64,000 nt of DNA, taken from positions 7,920,354 through 7,984,353 of the forward strand of contig NW_022098031.1 in assembly GCF_002288925.2 (NCBI RefSeq). Reading direction: 5' to 3'. This document shows positions 24,955-38,659 of this stretch, one piece after another. Both the position numbers and the translations under genes were made by a program. The notes under the pieces were generated by a model that was not told where the DNA came from, searched no databases, and saw only the letters and a program-made list of their open reading frames with translations. Each line of letters starts with the position of its first letter. Position 1 is the stretch's first letter. Origin of the DNA: Delphinapterus leucas (taxonomy: Eukaryota > Chordata > Mammalia > Artiodactyla > Monodontidae).

Positions 24955-25388
24955 ATTAGGCTCTCCTAATAAGCCCCTACCCTAATGCCCTGAACCTGGG
25001 AATATGTTACTTTAGATGGCAAAATGGACTTTCAGATGTGATTAAGTTAAGGGTCTTGAGCTGGGGAGATCATCCTAGATTATCTCGGTGGGGCTGATAT
25101 AATCACAAGCATTCTTATAAGAGGGAGGCAGGAGGGTCAGAGTCAGAGGACTTGTGACAATGGAAGCAAAGGCTGGAGTGAGGTAAGAAAGGAGCCACGA
25201 GGCAAGGCATTGTGGGTAGAGACTCTAGAAGCTGAAAAGGCAAGGGAACAGAAGCCTTCAGAAAGAACACAGCCTAGCCAAGTCCTTGATTTTAGACTTC
25301 TAATCTCCAGAACTGTAAGATAATACATTCATGTTAAGTCACTAAGTTTGTGGTAATGTGTTACAGCTGAATAAGAAGCGTATACAAA
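24955..25388 (+). mobile_element. MLT1-type (MaLR) LTR
   Basis: Reads atgttactttagatggcaaaatgg, then gattaagttaagggtcttgag, then ataatcacaagcattcttataag. The diagnostic end is gataatacattcatgttaagtcactaagtttgtgg. Confidence 0.75.
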
Positions 25389-25465
25389 GGCTGATTAAGT
25401 GTGGCAGGGAGGGGAGTGGGGGTAGGACTTCAGAGGAGTAGTGTAACCGAGCAGAACCCTACGAG

Positions 25466-25800
25466 GGGGCTTCCCTGGTGGCACAGTGGTTGGGAATCCG
25501 CCTGCCAATGCAGGGGACACGGGTTCGAGCCCTGGTCCGGGAAGATCCCACATGCCGCGGAGCAACTAAGCCTGTGCACCACAACTACTGAGCCTGCGCT
25601 CTAGAGCCCGCGAGCCACAACTACTGAAGCCCACGCACCTAGAGCCCGTGCTCTGCAACAAGAGAAGCCACCGCAGTGAGAAGCCCGCGCACCGCAACGA
25701 AGAGTAGCCCCTGCTCGCCGCAACTAGAGAAAAGCCCACGCACAGCAACGAAGACCCAACGCAGCCAAAAATAAATTAATTAAATTAAAATTTAAAAAAA
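25466..25800 (+). mobile_element. CHR-type SINE, long class
   Basis: Long plus-strand copy with two caactactga units, agtagcccctgctcgccgc and an aaaataaattaatt tail. I could not find a clean target-site duplication. Confidence 0.88.
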
Positions 25801-25819
25801 GAATAAATTTAATCAGAAG

Positions 25820-26306
25820 TGAGAAAATGTAGAAAGAAAGGGAAACAGTCAAGCAAGACAAAATAATAATACTTTAGCCATTAAACAAAGTCAAGGACCT
25901 TTAGTTCTTCCTCAAGGACTATATAGATAATATTCTGAGCCACGTCCTTTGAGCTGTTTTGCAGATACTGAAACCCACAGCAGGTGGAAGAAGTTAACTA
26001 TATGCTGTCCACAAGCACTAGACCCCAGACGGGCTGAAGCCAGAAGGCTGATGATGCTGGCTCCCAATTACGTCCCCACCGACCAATCAGAAGAACATCC
26101 ACGAGCCGACCACGCCCTGCTCCTTGAACACTGTAAGACTGCTCGCTACCCCCTCCAGGGCGGGCACACAGTCTTGAGAGGGCATTAGCCCGCTGTGGCC
26201 CCATTTACCTGGCAAAGCAATAAACCTATTCTTTTCTACTTCACCCCAGACTCTGTCTCCGCGTTTCTATTCGGCACCAGTGAACAGAGGCCAAGTTTTG
26301 GCAACA
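25820..26306 (+). mobile_element. Solo LTR of an endogenous retrovirus, family not named
   Basis: The right part has retroviral LTR organisation: a CCAAT box in gaccaatcag (26081-26090), a polyadenylation signal AATAAA (26219-26224), a tctgtctccgcgtttctattcgg stretch, and an end in ttggcaaca. No gag, pol or env coding sequence lies next to it, so it appears to be a solo LTR. The left boundary is a guess. Nothing here is expressible. Confidence 0.5.
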
Positions 26307-27148
26307 GGAATCCCTAGAGCCTGATGAGTCTAGAGAATCTATCATCACCGATAGAAACAGGGAAGACAGGTGAGGAAAGGAGCTCCAGGGAAAGAGGTAG
26401 GCAGCAAGGCTTTAGCTTTTAGAACTGTTGTGCTTGAAATGGGGAAGAGAGAGAAAAGAGGAGAACCCGAGGACTTACCTGCTGTGAAGGACACAGAAGG
26501 AAGTGCGGCCGCTGTAAAACTTCACCTCCACCCCCATCCCCGCAAGAGCCTGAAGTTTTCCCAGTTGCTGTCCCGGGAGGGTCAGTGAGGAGAGTGACCA
26601 CACAGAGAACGTGGACGCCAGGGGACTCTGCTCCACCTCGCTCCCTGCTCTCACACCAGCACTACCGTTCCGGGCACGATTTATACTTTACAATAGCGAT
26701 CTGATTAACTGACTGACCTCCTCCCCAGAGGAAAGTCACTATGCTCAACATTATCCGTGATATTTCTTCATCCAGTACATAATTCTTAGCAAAGCAAATA
26801 CAAAGCTACCTTTGAGATCATTCCATGCCTATGTAGCCCAACAGAGTCGTTCCCGGATCAGAAAAAGCTCAAAGCTGAACTTGCAAATGTCGGTTGGGGT
26901 TCGCCGTATAAAACAGCCCAGCAGAGAGACCTCACCAAGGCCCTGGGCTGGGTGAAGAGCTGAGTCCATCTCCCCGCCCAGAGGCCCTGCTCTGCTTCCC
27001 ACAGGTGGCCCGGCAACTGTTGGTGCAGAGCTCCTCTTTTTAAACCAAAGGGAGCTCTTAATTGGAAAAAGGGCGATTGCTGTCACGTGTGTCCTTAGAC
27101 GGCCCATGAGGATGTGGGGTAGGAAGAGAGAGCCCGTGTGAAGCTTAC

Positions 27149-27345
27149 CTTTCAGAAAAACCGAGACGTCTTCAAGTTGGGGCACGTTGTCCTCCCTGTA
27201 GCCACAGTATTTAGTCAGCAGAGGGAAGTTTTTCAAATACTCCCGGCAAGCATGAGTAGGATAGAGTTTGGAGAGCTCTCGGAACACAACACCCCAAGTT
27301 TTAGTTTCTTCCTCTGTGTACTCCACTCTGGGGATGGGCTGACCA
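27149..27345 (-). CDS. TPH2: TPH2 exon 6: catalytic domain
   Basis: This 197-bp exon is identical in length to phenylalanine hydroxylase exon 6. It encodes residues 204-270, starting with the last base of the Tyr codon from exon 5 ([19 protein letters not shown]), then [19 protein letters not shown], then [20 protein letters not shown], then VFLK. It forms the first half of the catalytic domain, including helices that pack around the pterin site. Val266 is where I recall methionine in the human enzyme (SMFLK), a conservative change. The acceptor is CTCTCCTGCCTAG, the donor GTAAGC, and the exit is phase 1. Confidence 0.97.
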
Positions 27346-27934
27346 CTAGGCAGGAGAGAAGAGAAATGAATGAATCTGGCTCTGGGTCACTGGGCTAAGT
27401 GTTTTCTCACCTTCATACCTATGTGAGTCAGATTCCTGTAAAGTGGGATGCCTGAGTGTCCAAAAGGATCCCACGAAGTGTTATTTTTTGAAGAAAATGC
27501 TAACCTTCTAATTTTGTGTATGTGTTTAAACTTTCATATAAATGATTTAAGTTACGTCTTCACACATCCTTATGGACATTTGATAAGATTCTTGTTCTGA
27601 CACTGGGATCAGTAACAAGAGTTCTGGGTTGGAAGGAGCTGGTTTAGGTCCAAAGCTGTGCTCTGAGAACCTTTTCTGCAATCACCTGACAAAAGTAATA
27701 AATGGATGTTGTCTTTTGAAAATAAAATTGCCTGTGGGTCCCCTTTGTCCTTTGTAGGGAACTCACCCCAATCTCCTAGTGTAATTTTGAGGTTATTTGT
27801 TCAGTGAGAGAAATGTCTGAGAAATACTAAAAGCCTACGCCAAACTTAAGTGAGAGTTTTGCAAAGTGCAAAATTGGAACATTTATTATACATCATGCTG
27901 AGAGGTGCACACATTAAGCCCTGTCAGTTAGGAG

Positions 27935-28145
27935 AGAGGTCAGCAAACTTTTTCCATAAAGGTCTAAAAGGTAAATATTTTAAGCTTGTGTGCCATACAG
28001 TCTCTATCAAAACTGCCCACATCTGCCACTATATCTTGAAAACAGCCACAGATAATATGTAAACACATGAACATAGCTATGTTCTAATAAAACTTGCATT
28101 ACAAAAACAGACCAGATTCAGCCTGTAAGTCATAGGGAGCCAGTG
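27935..28145 (+). mobile_element. hAT-type non-autonomous DNA transposon
   Basis: Forward copy of the 'ggtcagcaaact' family: aggtcagcaaactttttccataaagg, then gtgtgccatacagtctctatc, then tgttctaataaaacttgcattac. Confidence 0.65.
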
Positions 28146-29447
28146 CCTGGTTTGGAATATTGAGAGGCAGCCCTGGACTGGGGTGGTCAGGGAGAGCTTC
28201 CTTGGAGAAGGTACAACTTAAGCTGAGACTTGTTGGCCAGGTAGGATCTGCAGGTGCCCTGACAGAAGGAAAGGTGAGTTTTAAAATGCTCTTCTAACAG
28301 CAGCCAGCAGCCATGAGCAGGGACCATAGCTCCTGAGGCCACGTGAGGTCAGGAGAAAGGAGAGAATATGTACACGTGCTTTTGCAAACTATGGCTTGAA
28401 GAGCCAGAATCTGAATTTAGCCTCTGATTAAGAAACCTATCCTGAAAGTGAAAACTTTTCATGACCTGCTCAACAGTGACCTGCAGTAGTCCCCCACTGC
28501 CCTCCCTGGCCACTTGTCACAGATTCTGCCCCTGCAGTCAGCAAAGACCCACACGACATATGGAAGTCCAATATATACACATAAACCTAGGGATTCTGCC
28601 CCTGTGAGCTATGTAATCCAGTAACCCAGCCTGCATAGGCAGCAACTGGCCCTCAGGGCTGCTGCAGCCTCAGGCACCTTCAGCAAGCTGGGGTCATTCA
28701 GAAGTGCCCCCTTAGGTAGAAAAAAGGGCAGGAGGACAGTAACAAGATCAGGCTCATAAGCAGAGCCCTGTCCCCCCAGCCCTCTGCACACTTCAAAGTA
28801 TTCTTACCGAAATCGTTTCTGTTGAAGGTTCAGGTCCAAATGTGATTCTTACTGCCTCAAATTATTTTTACTGAAAAAAATTAACTGCAGTACATGAGGG
28901 ATGAGGGAACAACACATACTGAAGAAAAAAACAGAAATTAACATTTATTTTCTCTACATATCAAAACTAGGGCTTATGACAAACCAAATTAGAACAAGAT
29001 TAGCCTTGTTTAAATATGGCTGTTGATAACAAATAAAAAATTACAACCCGACAAATATTTGCTGAGAAGATCAAGACTGCTAAGGCTTAGCCTCTGTGAT
29101 GAATTTAGAAGAAAGCTTGAAATGGAAAGATAAAAATAGAAAGGATGTAAGGAAATAAAAACATGAACGGTCTGCCTCTGGTACCAGAAAATTCAACAAA
29201 ATCAATTTGAGTCGGGGAAGCCAATAAAGCTGATAAGGGCTGTGCACAATCAGAAGGTGGAAAGCAATGAGGCTGAAACAATAAATGAAATACTGAGAAG
29301 CCATTTGAAAAGAATCATTAGGTCAAACTTTTCCTTTCGATATCAGTCTGCAAACATGCAGCGTTTCAAAGGGGAACTGACCGTAGACAACAGGAAGCTG
29401 CAGAAGAAAGACGAGTGTGAGTCTGGGTAGGAAGAAGGAGTTATACA

Positions 29448-29925
29448 GACCTTCCTCCACTTACAATGGGGTTACCTTGTGATAAACCCAACGTAAGTTG
29501 AAAATATCATCAGTCGAAAATGCCTTTAATACACCTAACATACCAAACATCATGGCTCAGCCTAGCCTACCTTAAAGGTACCCAGAACACTTACATTAGC
29601 CTACAGCTGGGCAGACTCATCTAACACAAAGCCTATTTTATAATAAAGTGTTGAACATCTCATGTACTTTATGGAATACCGTACTGAAAGTGAAAAACAG
29701 AATGGTTGCCTAGCTACAGAATGATTGTAGGTGTTAGCAGTTGTTCACCCTGGCGATCGAGGGGGGGCTGACCATGGCTCCCTGCCGCAGTTCAGCATCA
29801 CAAGAGAGAATTACACCGCATATTGCACTGAAAAAAAAAGGTCCAAATTCGAAGTACGTTTCTACTGAACGCATTTCACTTTCACACCATGGTGAAGTGG
29901 AATCATCCTAAGATGGGCCTGTCAG
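29448..29925 (+). mobile_element. Tigger-like (pogo/TcMar) non-autonomous DNA transposon
   Basis: Begins cctccacttacaatggggttacc, then cgtaagttgaaaatatcatcag. It continues cctagcctaccttaaagg, then cctattttataataaagtgttgaac, and later aattcgaagtacgtttctactgaacg. This matches a Tigger-derived MITE recalled as MER44/Tigger7-like; the name is unverified. Confidence 0.6.
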
Positions 29926-30284
29926 TATTAATAATGAATTCCTAGCATCACAACCTTGGGAATACAAACGACCACGCATACAGTCTCATCTGTTTCCACT
30001 TGTCTGTCCTGCCTGGGTAACTAATGAGCCTGCTCTTTTAAGTTAATAGCTGGTGCAGTGCCCTGCAGCTACCCTGAACAGGTCTGACTGGTCACGCCAA
30101 GAGATTTCTCACACCGCTCTGACCCCCATATCCCGGGTAACTATTTAAGGTAAATGTTTAAAAATCAACTTCACACAAAGTAAAGGCTACTTTTATCCAT
30201 TTAATTTCTGTTAAAAAATATCCCAAATACAGAAAAAATAAGAAATTTCCCACTTTTCCATGTAGTTAATCAAGGTATATAATA

Positions 30285-30495
30285 ATAGCTCATCTTTGAG
30301 AACTTACTATTGGCCAGACACTTTTTTAAAGTTAAGTGTTTTTATATAACTTAGCCCATTTGATTCTCACAACTCCGTTGAGGTAGACCCCCCCCCCCAT
30401 TTTACAGATAAGGATATTAGGGCTCAGAGAAACTAAGCCGTTTGACTAAACTCATGGTGCCAAGCTTAACACCCAGTCTGTCAGGCTCAGGACCG
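30285..30495 (-). mobile_element. MIR SINE with a C-homopolymer
   Basis: Reverse MIR: tgagaacttactattggccagacac, then ttgattctcacaactccg, then cattttacagataaggatatt. A run of ten C at 30391-30400 replaces the usual AxTATTATC part. Confidence 0.6.
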
Positions 30496-32016
30496 GCTGT
30501 GGTCTTAACTGATTAATGTACACCAATGAAATAAAAAATGTATCCCAGGCACCAGCTTATTTTCACATACCAAATTAAAATAAGGCTTACAGGTATATGT
30601 ACTTATATATAGAAAATCTCATATACAATCATGTAATTATGATACTCGCATGTATTTGTATAGATCTCATAAAATACTTTCATATTTCTTCACTCCTTTA
30701 ACCTTCTCAGTAAGACCAGTAGGTAGTGCTTGGGGTACCAGGAATGCAGGGACACCTATTTTTTTTAAAACTTTGAGATTTGGAAAAATAAAAATTGTCA
30801 TGAGAAAAATAAAAATGTGTTGCACTTCTCTGTCCTTGTTGTGGGTTAGTGGGCTTTTTGTGAATTATACATGAGAAGAATGACAGAGGGGTGTCCTGAT
30901 CTTTCTAGGGCCTAGGACATATACCCACATATCATTATGCATCTATCTCTGAGTACATGTCATAACATGTATGTAATAAGCATCATATCCCAGTGTCCTA
31001 AAACTGCTCTGGCCTACAACTAAAGTCACTTAAGTACTCCACATTCTAGAGAAAGCTCTCAGCAGTTGGAGCCAACCATCTCCCTGCAGGGCTTGTGAAG
31101 AAGCGGCAGAAATGGCTCTACCACCAACAAACCCCCCTCGTACTACCCTTCCCACCCCATCCCCAAACTTCACCTACCAGTCCAACAGGGAATCAGACAT
31201 GCAGGATTGTGGGGAAGGCTGGGGTGAGAAGCAAAGGCCCCGTTCCTTCTCCTTGGAGGGGGGAAGGCTGTGCCACAAGAATCACTTGTAAGGACTGCAG
31301 GCGCCCTCGAGAAGTAGGGTCTGGCCTCTACTTTCCCATCTGGACGCTTGCATAGCAGCAGGACGCCCTGCTCCCCCTGGTGCTGTCACCAGACTGGAGC
31401 AATAGAGACAGGCCCTGGGAGAGCGTCTGGAAGCCCAGCAGTATGGCGTGCTATGGGGGAGACGAGGGTACCCTTGACAGGTGTCCTCTGAAACTTGAGG
31501 TTTGTGTGAACATGGAGCCTGATGCCCAGTGAAATCTAGAAATTCCCATGGGACCCAATGTGGTGCGCCTGGTAGGAAGATGGGGAGGCCCCACCCCATC
31601 CAGGTCTGCTCAGTTCTCAGGAGACAGAAGAATGCTCCAGGGGCTCCCCTCATCCCTGGCGAGGAAGTACTAAAGGCCAGGTGCATGAGGGGTACCCAAG
31701 TTACGATGTGGCCAACCTGGAGAAAAGGATAATGCTGTGAGCACTGAAAGGCCAAGGGAGGACAGGAAGCTTATCTGCAGGGGTGGAAGTGGAGGAAATG
31801 GTCTTACCCCAAGAAGACTACACACAACACCATGCAGAGAGCATTTCAACAGAGACACCGCACCAGAAAGAACCTGTCCCAACCGGGGCGAGAGTGGCCA
31901 GAGGCCTGCCCACCCCGGACATTCTCACGCTCCTGCCAAAAGCCCTCAGCCTCCTCTCAGCTCCCAACCCCAGAGGAACTAGGTCCTAGAAGAGAGAAGG
32001 AAAGGTATCTCAGAAC

Positions 32017-32019
<3 letters not shown>

Positions 32020-32049
<30 letters not shown>
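32020..32049 (+). repeat. CA dinucleotide microsatellite
   Basis: About fifteen CA units following gaaccgta. Confidence 0.95.
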
Positions 32050-32051
<2 letters not shown>

Positions 32052-34439
32052 CAAAGAACGGAGGAGGAAGACAATACACTTTGAATCAAATTTAAGATTA
32101 ATCTTTTTTTAAATGAATGGGACTAGGTCTTAAATACCCCAATGAGACTCTACTAATAATTGAAAATGAAAGGAAATTAGTTGTTGCTAAGGAACTTGCT
32201 TCCCAGCAGGAAAGTAGGATTCAACACAATACAGTGGAAAGCAGTGAGTAGGGAAAATAAAACCATTTTACGTTGGTATAAACCCCAACAAGATGAGACT
32301 CCTCAACAAACTAATTACAAGTGAATATTATCATTAGATCTCTAGGGAATCTCCTCCACTTATATGGAATTAGTTGCGCTTCCAGAATTCTTAACACCCA
32401 CCGAAATTATTATTCACAGATTCCTAATTTACTGGAGAAAAACAGATGTGACTTTCAGCAGTTTCCACTCAGCGCAGATTCTGCCCTCTTGCCAAAGAAT
32501 GGCAAACTAAGACTTTACAAACACGACAGGGAACCATTGCTCAGTGAAGACAGCACAAGGAAAAGGGCTGAAACCTTCACTGTCAGGATTTAGCTCGACA
32601 ATAGGAAAAGCTTCCCGGTGCAATATGTGACTAAGAGATGACTAAGAACTTTCTCTGGAAATACTGAACACTGTGGGAGGCATCTTTCTGCCTGTAAGGT
32701 TAAATCCCACTCTTCCTAGAGGCAGGGCGATGATTCTGAAAAACCTGCGCATTCCCTGCAGAGAGGAGAAAGTAGAAAGTGCATAGACAAACCTAACTGG
32801 GGGCAGGTACCGATAGAGTTACTCTCTGTTAAGTCCTGAGCTTGTTAGAACAATGCTGTTTAACAAACACATTTTTACACTGAAATCCAGGGACATAAAC
32901 CCCACTGGGGCTGAAATTATGGGAGTTCTCTCTCCAGCCAGATGAATAAGCAATAATGCTTTTGTTTTAATTATTTGTTTGATCTTCTCCTCCAGCAGGT
33001 CCAACAGCAAGCTCCTTTTCTTATACATATTTTTTTTTAATTTGGGGAATTGGAAAACCTTTGATTATGGTGGTACAGCCTGGCTACCTCCTGGAGTCCT
33101 TGCTGCTAGAATTCCTAATGTGAGATGCAGTTTCTCTGCTTGTGTTATCTTTAAAGGAACTCCAGTGCGGGGAAGCAATTCCCCTATTCAGTGGAGGAAG
33201 ATGAGACAGGCTGAAGTTGATAGTATTTACATCAAGATGGCAAGACTGACTGAATCACAGTGCAGACTGTGTTCTTTGGAAACAGTTGGATTTCCTCAGT
33301 GGCAAGGACTAAACAGAGCAGAAGGGAAACTGAGAATTGGTTGAGGGGGGACCAGTGAATCTCGTAGAAACAGTTAGGAATGAACTCATTTTCTATTTTA
33401 TTTCATTACATGTTCCTCCGGGCTGGAGATGCCTCACTTATTCAAGACCTGTTTATCTGCCTGGAATAAACCGTCCCTCTCATCTCCGCCTCATCTTTTC
33501 TCTCCTTCCCCACCTTAGGCATTTCTCTTGTGATTGACACTTCTACCTGGGGGTGCCGAAGGGAAATGAGAACAGGAAATATGTAAAAATCCACCATCTT
33601 CGCAACTCATTAGCAATTAGCGGCTCCTCTAAGGGTTTGGACAAAGCCTTTGGAGAACGATTATTGGAACATGAAGGCAGGAAGCCTCTGTTCTTCCTCG
33701 AACTATGAGATGTGTGTGCTGCACTCCTCAATGGGCATACCCTGAATTCTGCATCATTTCCAGGGAGCTATCTATAATTCACCCTCTCTCCTCATTCTAG
33801 AAAGCACATAAGAATACAGAAAAGTGAGACTGACATTATTCCAACATTATTCTAAAAATAATCTTGATTTTGATCTAATGTAATTTTAAAAAGGAAACAT
33901 TCATCATTCACAAAACTTTATTATTAATTATTACCCAGCATTTGTTATACTTCTAACAACTGAGGTGACACACCAATGTGTAGAAATTTCAATCAGTACC
34001 GAGTACTGACCCTCACCCACAGCCAGTGACGTAATGTCACCTAGTACTATGCTGGCAGGTACCCCCTTCATAACCAGTATCATCTGCAGCCAGGTGTCGC
34101 CAGAGTAGAGCCATGTAGTCAATAAGTGTCCCACAAGATGATGGCTCACGCCTCTGAGACCGGAAAAAAATGTTGCTACAAGCCAGAAAAAAAAATCCTC
34201 AGTAGAGTGGATGAAATCCATTAAAGTTTAACCAGAAAGCAAATGCCATTCTTATCTACTGATTTTTAAGAGTCAGTGAGAAAAGCCTAAGGCTCTCGAA
34301 TTTGATAAAATTACACTTCAGAATTCAGACCACAGAGGACACTCAATAACTTTATGATAAAATACTATCAGTAATACTCAGGGGAAAAAAACAAGTAAAA
34401 TATCTAAAATTACTCTTCTGCTAAATCTATCCCCCCATT

Positions 34440-34562
34440 ACCATGTACACTCCTTGAAGACAGGGATTTTTGTTTGCTTTGCTCATTTTCATATCCCTGC
34501 CCCGCAGAATTAAGCCTAGAACAGACAGGTGTTCAATAAATAATATTCGTTGAATATGTAAA
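34440..34562 (+). mobile_element. L2 LINE 3' end
   Basis: Reads gtacactccttgaagacagggat, then tcatatccctgccccgcag, then aataaataatattcgttgaat, the standard L2 3' terminus. Confidence 0.65.
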
Positions 34563-35854
34563 TCAACCAATCAGACCAAAACAAGCCACGCACTTAAAGT
34601 TTGAGAAAAAAGTATAGTTGTTTATCAGGAAGTCTGGCAGATAGGCATTTGTCTTACCTCATCCCTACCTCATGTATTTTAATTGCTATGGAAAAAGCAA
34701 CTCTTAAAAGACTAAGATTTTAAGAAGTTTTCTGGTAACTTCCGATTAACCTTATGTCCTGCTTACTTTACAGGTAGGGGTTTCTCTTTTCTAATTTTCT
34801 CACTCAGGTTTTCTAGGTATTGTCACCCATCACACTTATAGCCAAAATTTTCACCTGGAAAGAAAGCGGTCTATGCAAACCCAAAGGGACATAAATAAAC
34901 ACAGAGATGTTTCCTTGGCTAGATATCTTAATGAATGAACTCTCAAAGCCACAGGCACGATGATTAAATGCTATTTTTCAAAAAGGAAACTCACAAACCA
35001 GATCTTGAGTTATACCAAGATTTGAAACCATTCAAGTCATCTGACATTAAGTGGCTTGATAAGGGGTTCATTTGATGAGGAGATTGGGCAGACTGGGACA
35101 GCTAAATTACACCAGAAAGAAAACGTAAAGGCACAAACTCATTTTCAGCAAGTCCCCTAGGCTAGTCAGGTAAAGAGCATTTATGATCACATATTTTATT
35201 TGCTTTTGCAAATGAGTTTTGCACACCTGAATTTTCGTAAATGAGTCTACGGGCCCTAAGGAACTTTCAGATGGTAGCAAACAGAAACGTTAGTTTGTTT
35301 TGTTCACATTGTTAATATTGGTGCTGCCTTTACAAGAGACATAATGAAAATAAACTACCGCACCTAGGGAGCCTCAGGGAGAGGGAAGATTTAACTCCTG
35401 GAAATTATTTGTTTTTATTTGTCCTGTGCACCCCAGGATAGGGCTTCTCACCATCTTCTCACCTTGCAGAAAGCCCTTGTCACATTCTAGAGGAGTGATT
35501 TTCTTCTGCCAAAACTACCATGAAATTAAATATGAACAGCAGCAACAGTGGGTCTAACATTCACCAACACGTGCATGCTCAACATATACAAGGGGAACTC
35601 GGGGAACGCCATCCAGAAAAGAACTACAAGTTAAGAGCAGCCAACAAGCTCAGGCCACTAGGATGAAGAGACACAGGCTAGGGTCTCCAAGAACTCCAAG
35701 TTCAATCCCATGTATCTTGCATCTTGATCAACAGGGACCAAATGTTGCTGACCACTGGGCCCTGACCTCCCTCTTTCGGTAGCAGATGAGGGAATGCAGT
35801 TTTCCTACAGTTCACAGGCCTAATAATAGCATCCCTTCATCCATCCATCTAACT

Positions 35855-36055
35855 GTAGCAATAACAATAATATAATAGCACATGACATGGATTTTGTCAT
35901 ATAATGCTCACCTTATACAGCAATTAAATGACTGTTTATGGTTGAGACTAAGGCTTATAGACATAGTCATCTATCCAAGATGAAACAGCTAGTAAGTGGC
36001 ATAGCAGGTACTTGGATTCAGGAAGCCTAGCTCTAGAGACCCCACTCTAAACCAA
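35855..36055 (-). mobile_element. MIR SINE, diverged
   Basis: Reverse MIR: catctatccaagatgaaacagctagtaagtgg, then ttggattcaggaagcctagctc. Confidence 0.5.
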
Positions 36056-36710
36056 CACACCTCAGAGCAAGGTCTTGAGTACCTAGCATTGAGTTTGGCC
36101 TCTGTTTCCTCATTTGAAACTGAGGGAAGTAAGACAACCACACAACACAGAGTATCAGATGAGATATCATCAGCCAAGTGCCAGGGCCAATGCCTAGTAC
36201 CTAACAGGTACTCCATATAGTTGGTTCACTTCCTCCAGGTGTATAGAAACGAAAAAAAAAAAAATGTCATCACTTCCCTGCAGGGTCGGGAATAGGTCTG
36301 GAGATAAAAAACCACATTCTTCCGTATAAATCCATTCACCTCTGAGACATTACTTGTGAAAGTAATTTTAATCCTTCATGTTTGTGGAAATCATTTCAAA
36401 GTAAAAATACTCATACCTCATTCTCCGTGAAAGACATTAGAATTTGGTGCAACTTCTGTCCTTGTCAGTAAGCCGTATTGTGTTAATGTTTTCCACAGCT
36501 GTGGGAGCCGTGCTATAATCAGACAACATCCTACTGAGGCATTGACGCACATCTAAAAAACCCACCAAGCCCCCAAAATGGAACGGAGAAACCTTTTCCA
36601 AATCAATTTTCCCTTTTGTCTTTCTTTGCGACTCTCAGGCTCCCTTCCTTTTCAGCCATTGAGTTAAACTCCAGGTAGAGAGAAACATTTGGCATGAAAA
36701 TGATTCTCCC

Positions 36711-37112
36711 ATAAAGCCTGACGTCTTTTAAATACTTACAAGCACTGTGCATTTCAAATATGCAGAGAATTCTATACAGAGAATAACTTTCTAGAAACCC
36801 ATGTCATTTAATTCTGTTGCTCTTGTTTTCAACTTGTGTATAATACCACTTATGTCAAATGGAAGTAGCTATGCAGATTTTCTTTTAAGAAAACCAAAAG
36901 AAAAAAGTGTTGCCTCTTGGGCAGAAAAAATATTTAGATTCTGCAAGAGAGGGACTCCTGAAATCCCTCATGTGACCTTCCTCAGAAACTATTCAAGTCA
37001 TCTGGGAAATGACCCTAGCACAACGAATATTTGGGTTTGTTCTGCTTTGCAATTTATTGCTCCATTTCAAAGAAATTAAAGCATCAACAATTGGTGCTTA
37101 TGCAGGACTCAC
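36711..37112. repeat. Copy A of a diverged 0.4 kb direct duplication
   Basis: Shares many blocks in the same order with 38660-39058: gtgcatttcaaatatgc, ttagattctg/ttagattcta, cagaaactattc, then agaaattaaagcatcaacaa and tatgcagg. By eye the match is about three quarters or better, with small indels. It is not a repeat family I recognise. Confidence 0.8.
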
Positions 37113-38659
37113 AAAGTACCTCAACAGCCTCATACATCTCAGCTTTGTTCAAAAGCTGGGAAAGCAAATCAATGGAGGATAATGGAACGGGATAAAATTA
37201 GCTCAGTCGGGGAGAAAACACATTTGCCTTCTCGGGTGCCTCTTCTCAAACGGGCAGAGAAGAGAAAAAATTAAAACTTGGTCCCCCATCACGATAAAGC
37301 CTACAATTCATCAAGGTGACCATCTGCCAATGAAACTGATAAGGAAAATGTTATTAAGGATAAAACTTGCAACCCCCGTTAAGTTCTTTTCCCACTAAGG
37401 AAGCATAACTTTTCCCTTTCATTCTTCCTCTACCTTCTATTTATGTTTCCAATTAAGATTTGTCTGTCTAAAAATCGGTAATGTGGCACTCACGAGCCCT
37501 GTTAGTAATGTATTCCTCTAAGCTACGTTCTAAAACCAAGCAGGATCCATAAACCATGCCTCTTCTTGTATGAAATGAGAAATGCTACGGTCAACTGAAA
37601 TTTCTGGAAAGGTGGAGAGGTGGAGAGGTGGAGCCACCCCAGTTATTTTTCTGCAATTTGCAATAATTGCAAATGCCTCCTAGGAAAAACTCAGCATCAG
37701 TAATCCTCCAGCTCACACGTAAACTAAATCATCACAGCTACCTATGAGCAGGGAAACCCCAGTATGCACAGCATTGGGCATCCAGAGGTAAGAGGAGGGG
37801 CAGCAAACAGCTCTACCCCGTATCTGTCTGGAGCCTTTGCCTCTATCATCCATTTCCTTCCTTTTCTGTACAAACCTATGGCTGACTCCTGCTGAGCCAC
37901 CTAGTGAAGGGAAAACTGAGGAGACCTCCTGATGTTGGCTTGGAAGCCCAATATGTTTATTCCAAGGCAAATCCATTCCACAATTATGTATCTATTCAAC
38001 ATCTTAGAATGCACCGCATATTACTGAATCTTAGCCCCAGAAGGTTTCACTTGACAACACGTGGTATTTGGGGCTGTGGGTGGGAGGAAAGAAGGTGGTA
38101 AGAAAATGCCCCTCTCTGCTTTGATGCGGAGAGGAGGTTAGAATCATCACTATTCCATGTTGAATGAGAGAATTTTCTCTCTCTCTCCCCGATGGGGCTG
38201 AGTAGAAAATTCACAAGCTCGCCCAAATTGAATGAGCCTGCTGGGCTGGGTGATTGCACTTTTCAAATATGCTAGTCCCCATTTGGGGCTATTTTGTTTT
38301 AGAGCCTCTGTTTAGCTGTGTACTTACACTCCAAGCAAATGAATCACAAAGGGTGCAATTTTGTAAATCAAAAAATCAAGAAATAAATAGGCTAGCAACT
38401 AGAAAAAGCCAGAGAGGGACAAATCCCTGGCAATTGTTTTTCAAGCCTCAGCCCAGCTGTGTTTATTTCCAGCCGATATATATCCCACGAGGGTCAGGCT
38501 TCGGTTGGGAGGAGATGAGCACAGGGCCTGAGAGAGCAGAACAAAGTCACTGTGCAGGGCGAGGACGTGGCTCTAACACACCAGGGCCAGGCAGATGTCC
38601 TGGGCGCCTGTACTGGGCGCCTCGGAGAGACAGCGCAGCCTTGAAGTCAGACAGTCTCC

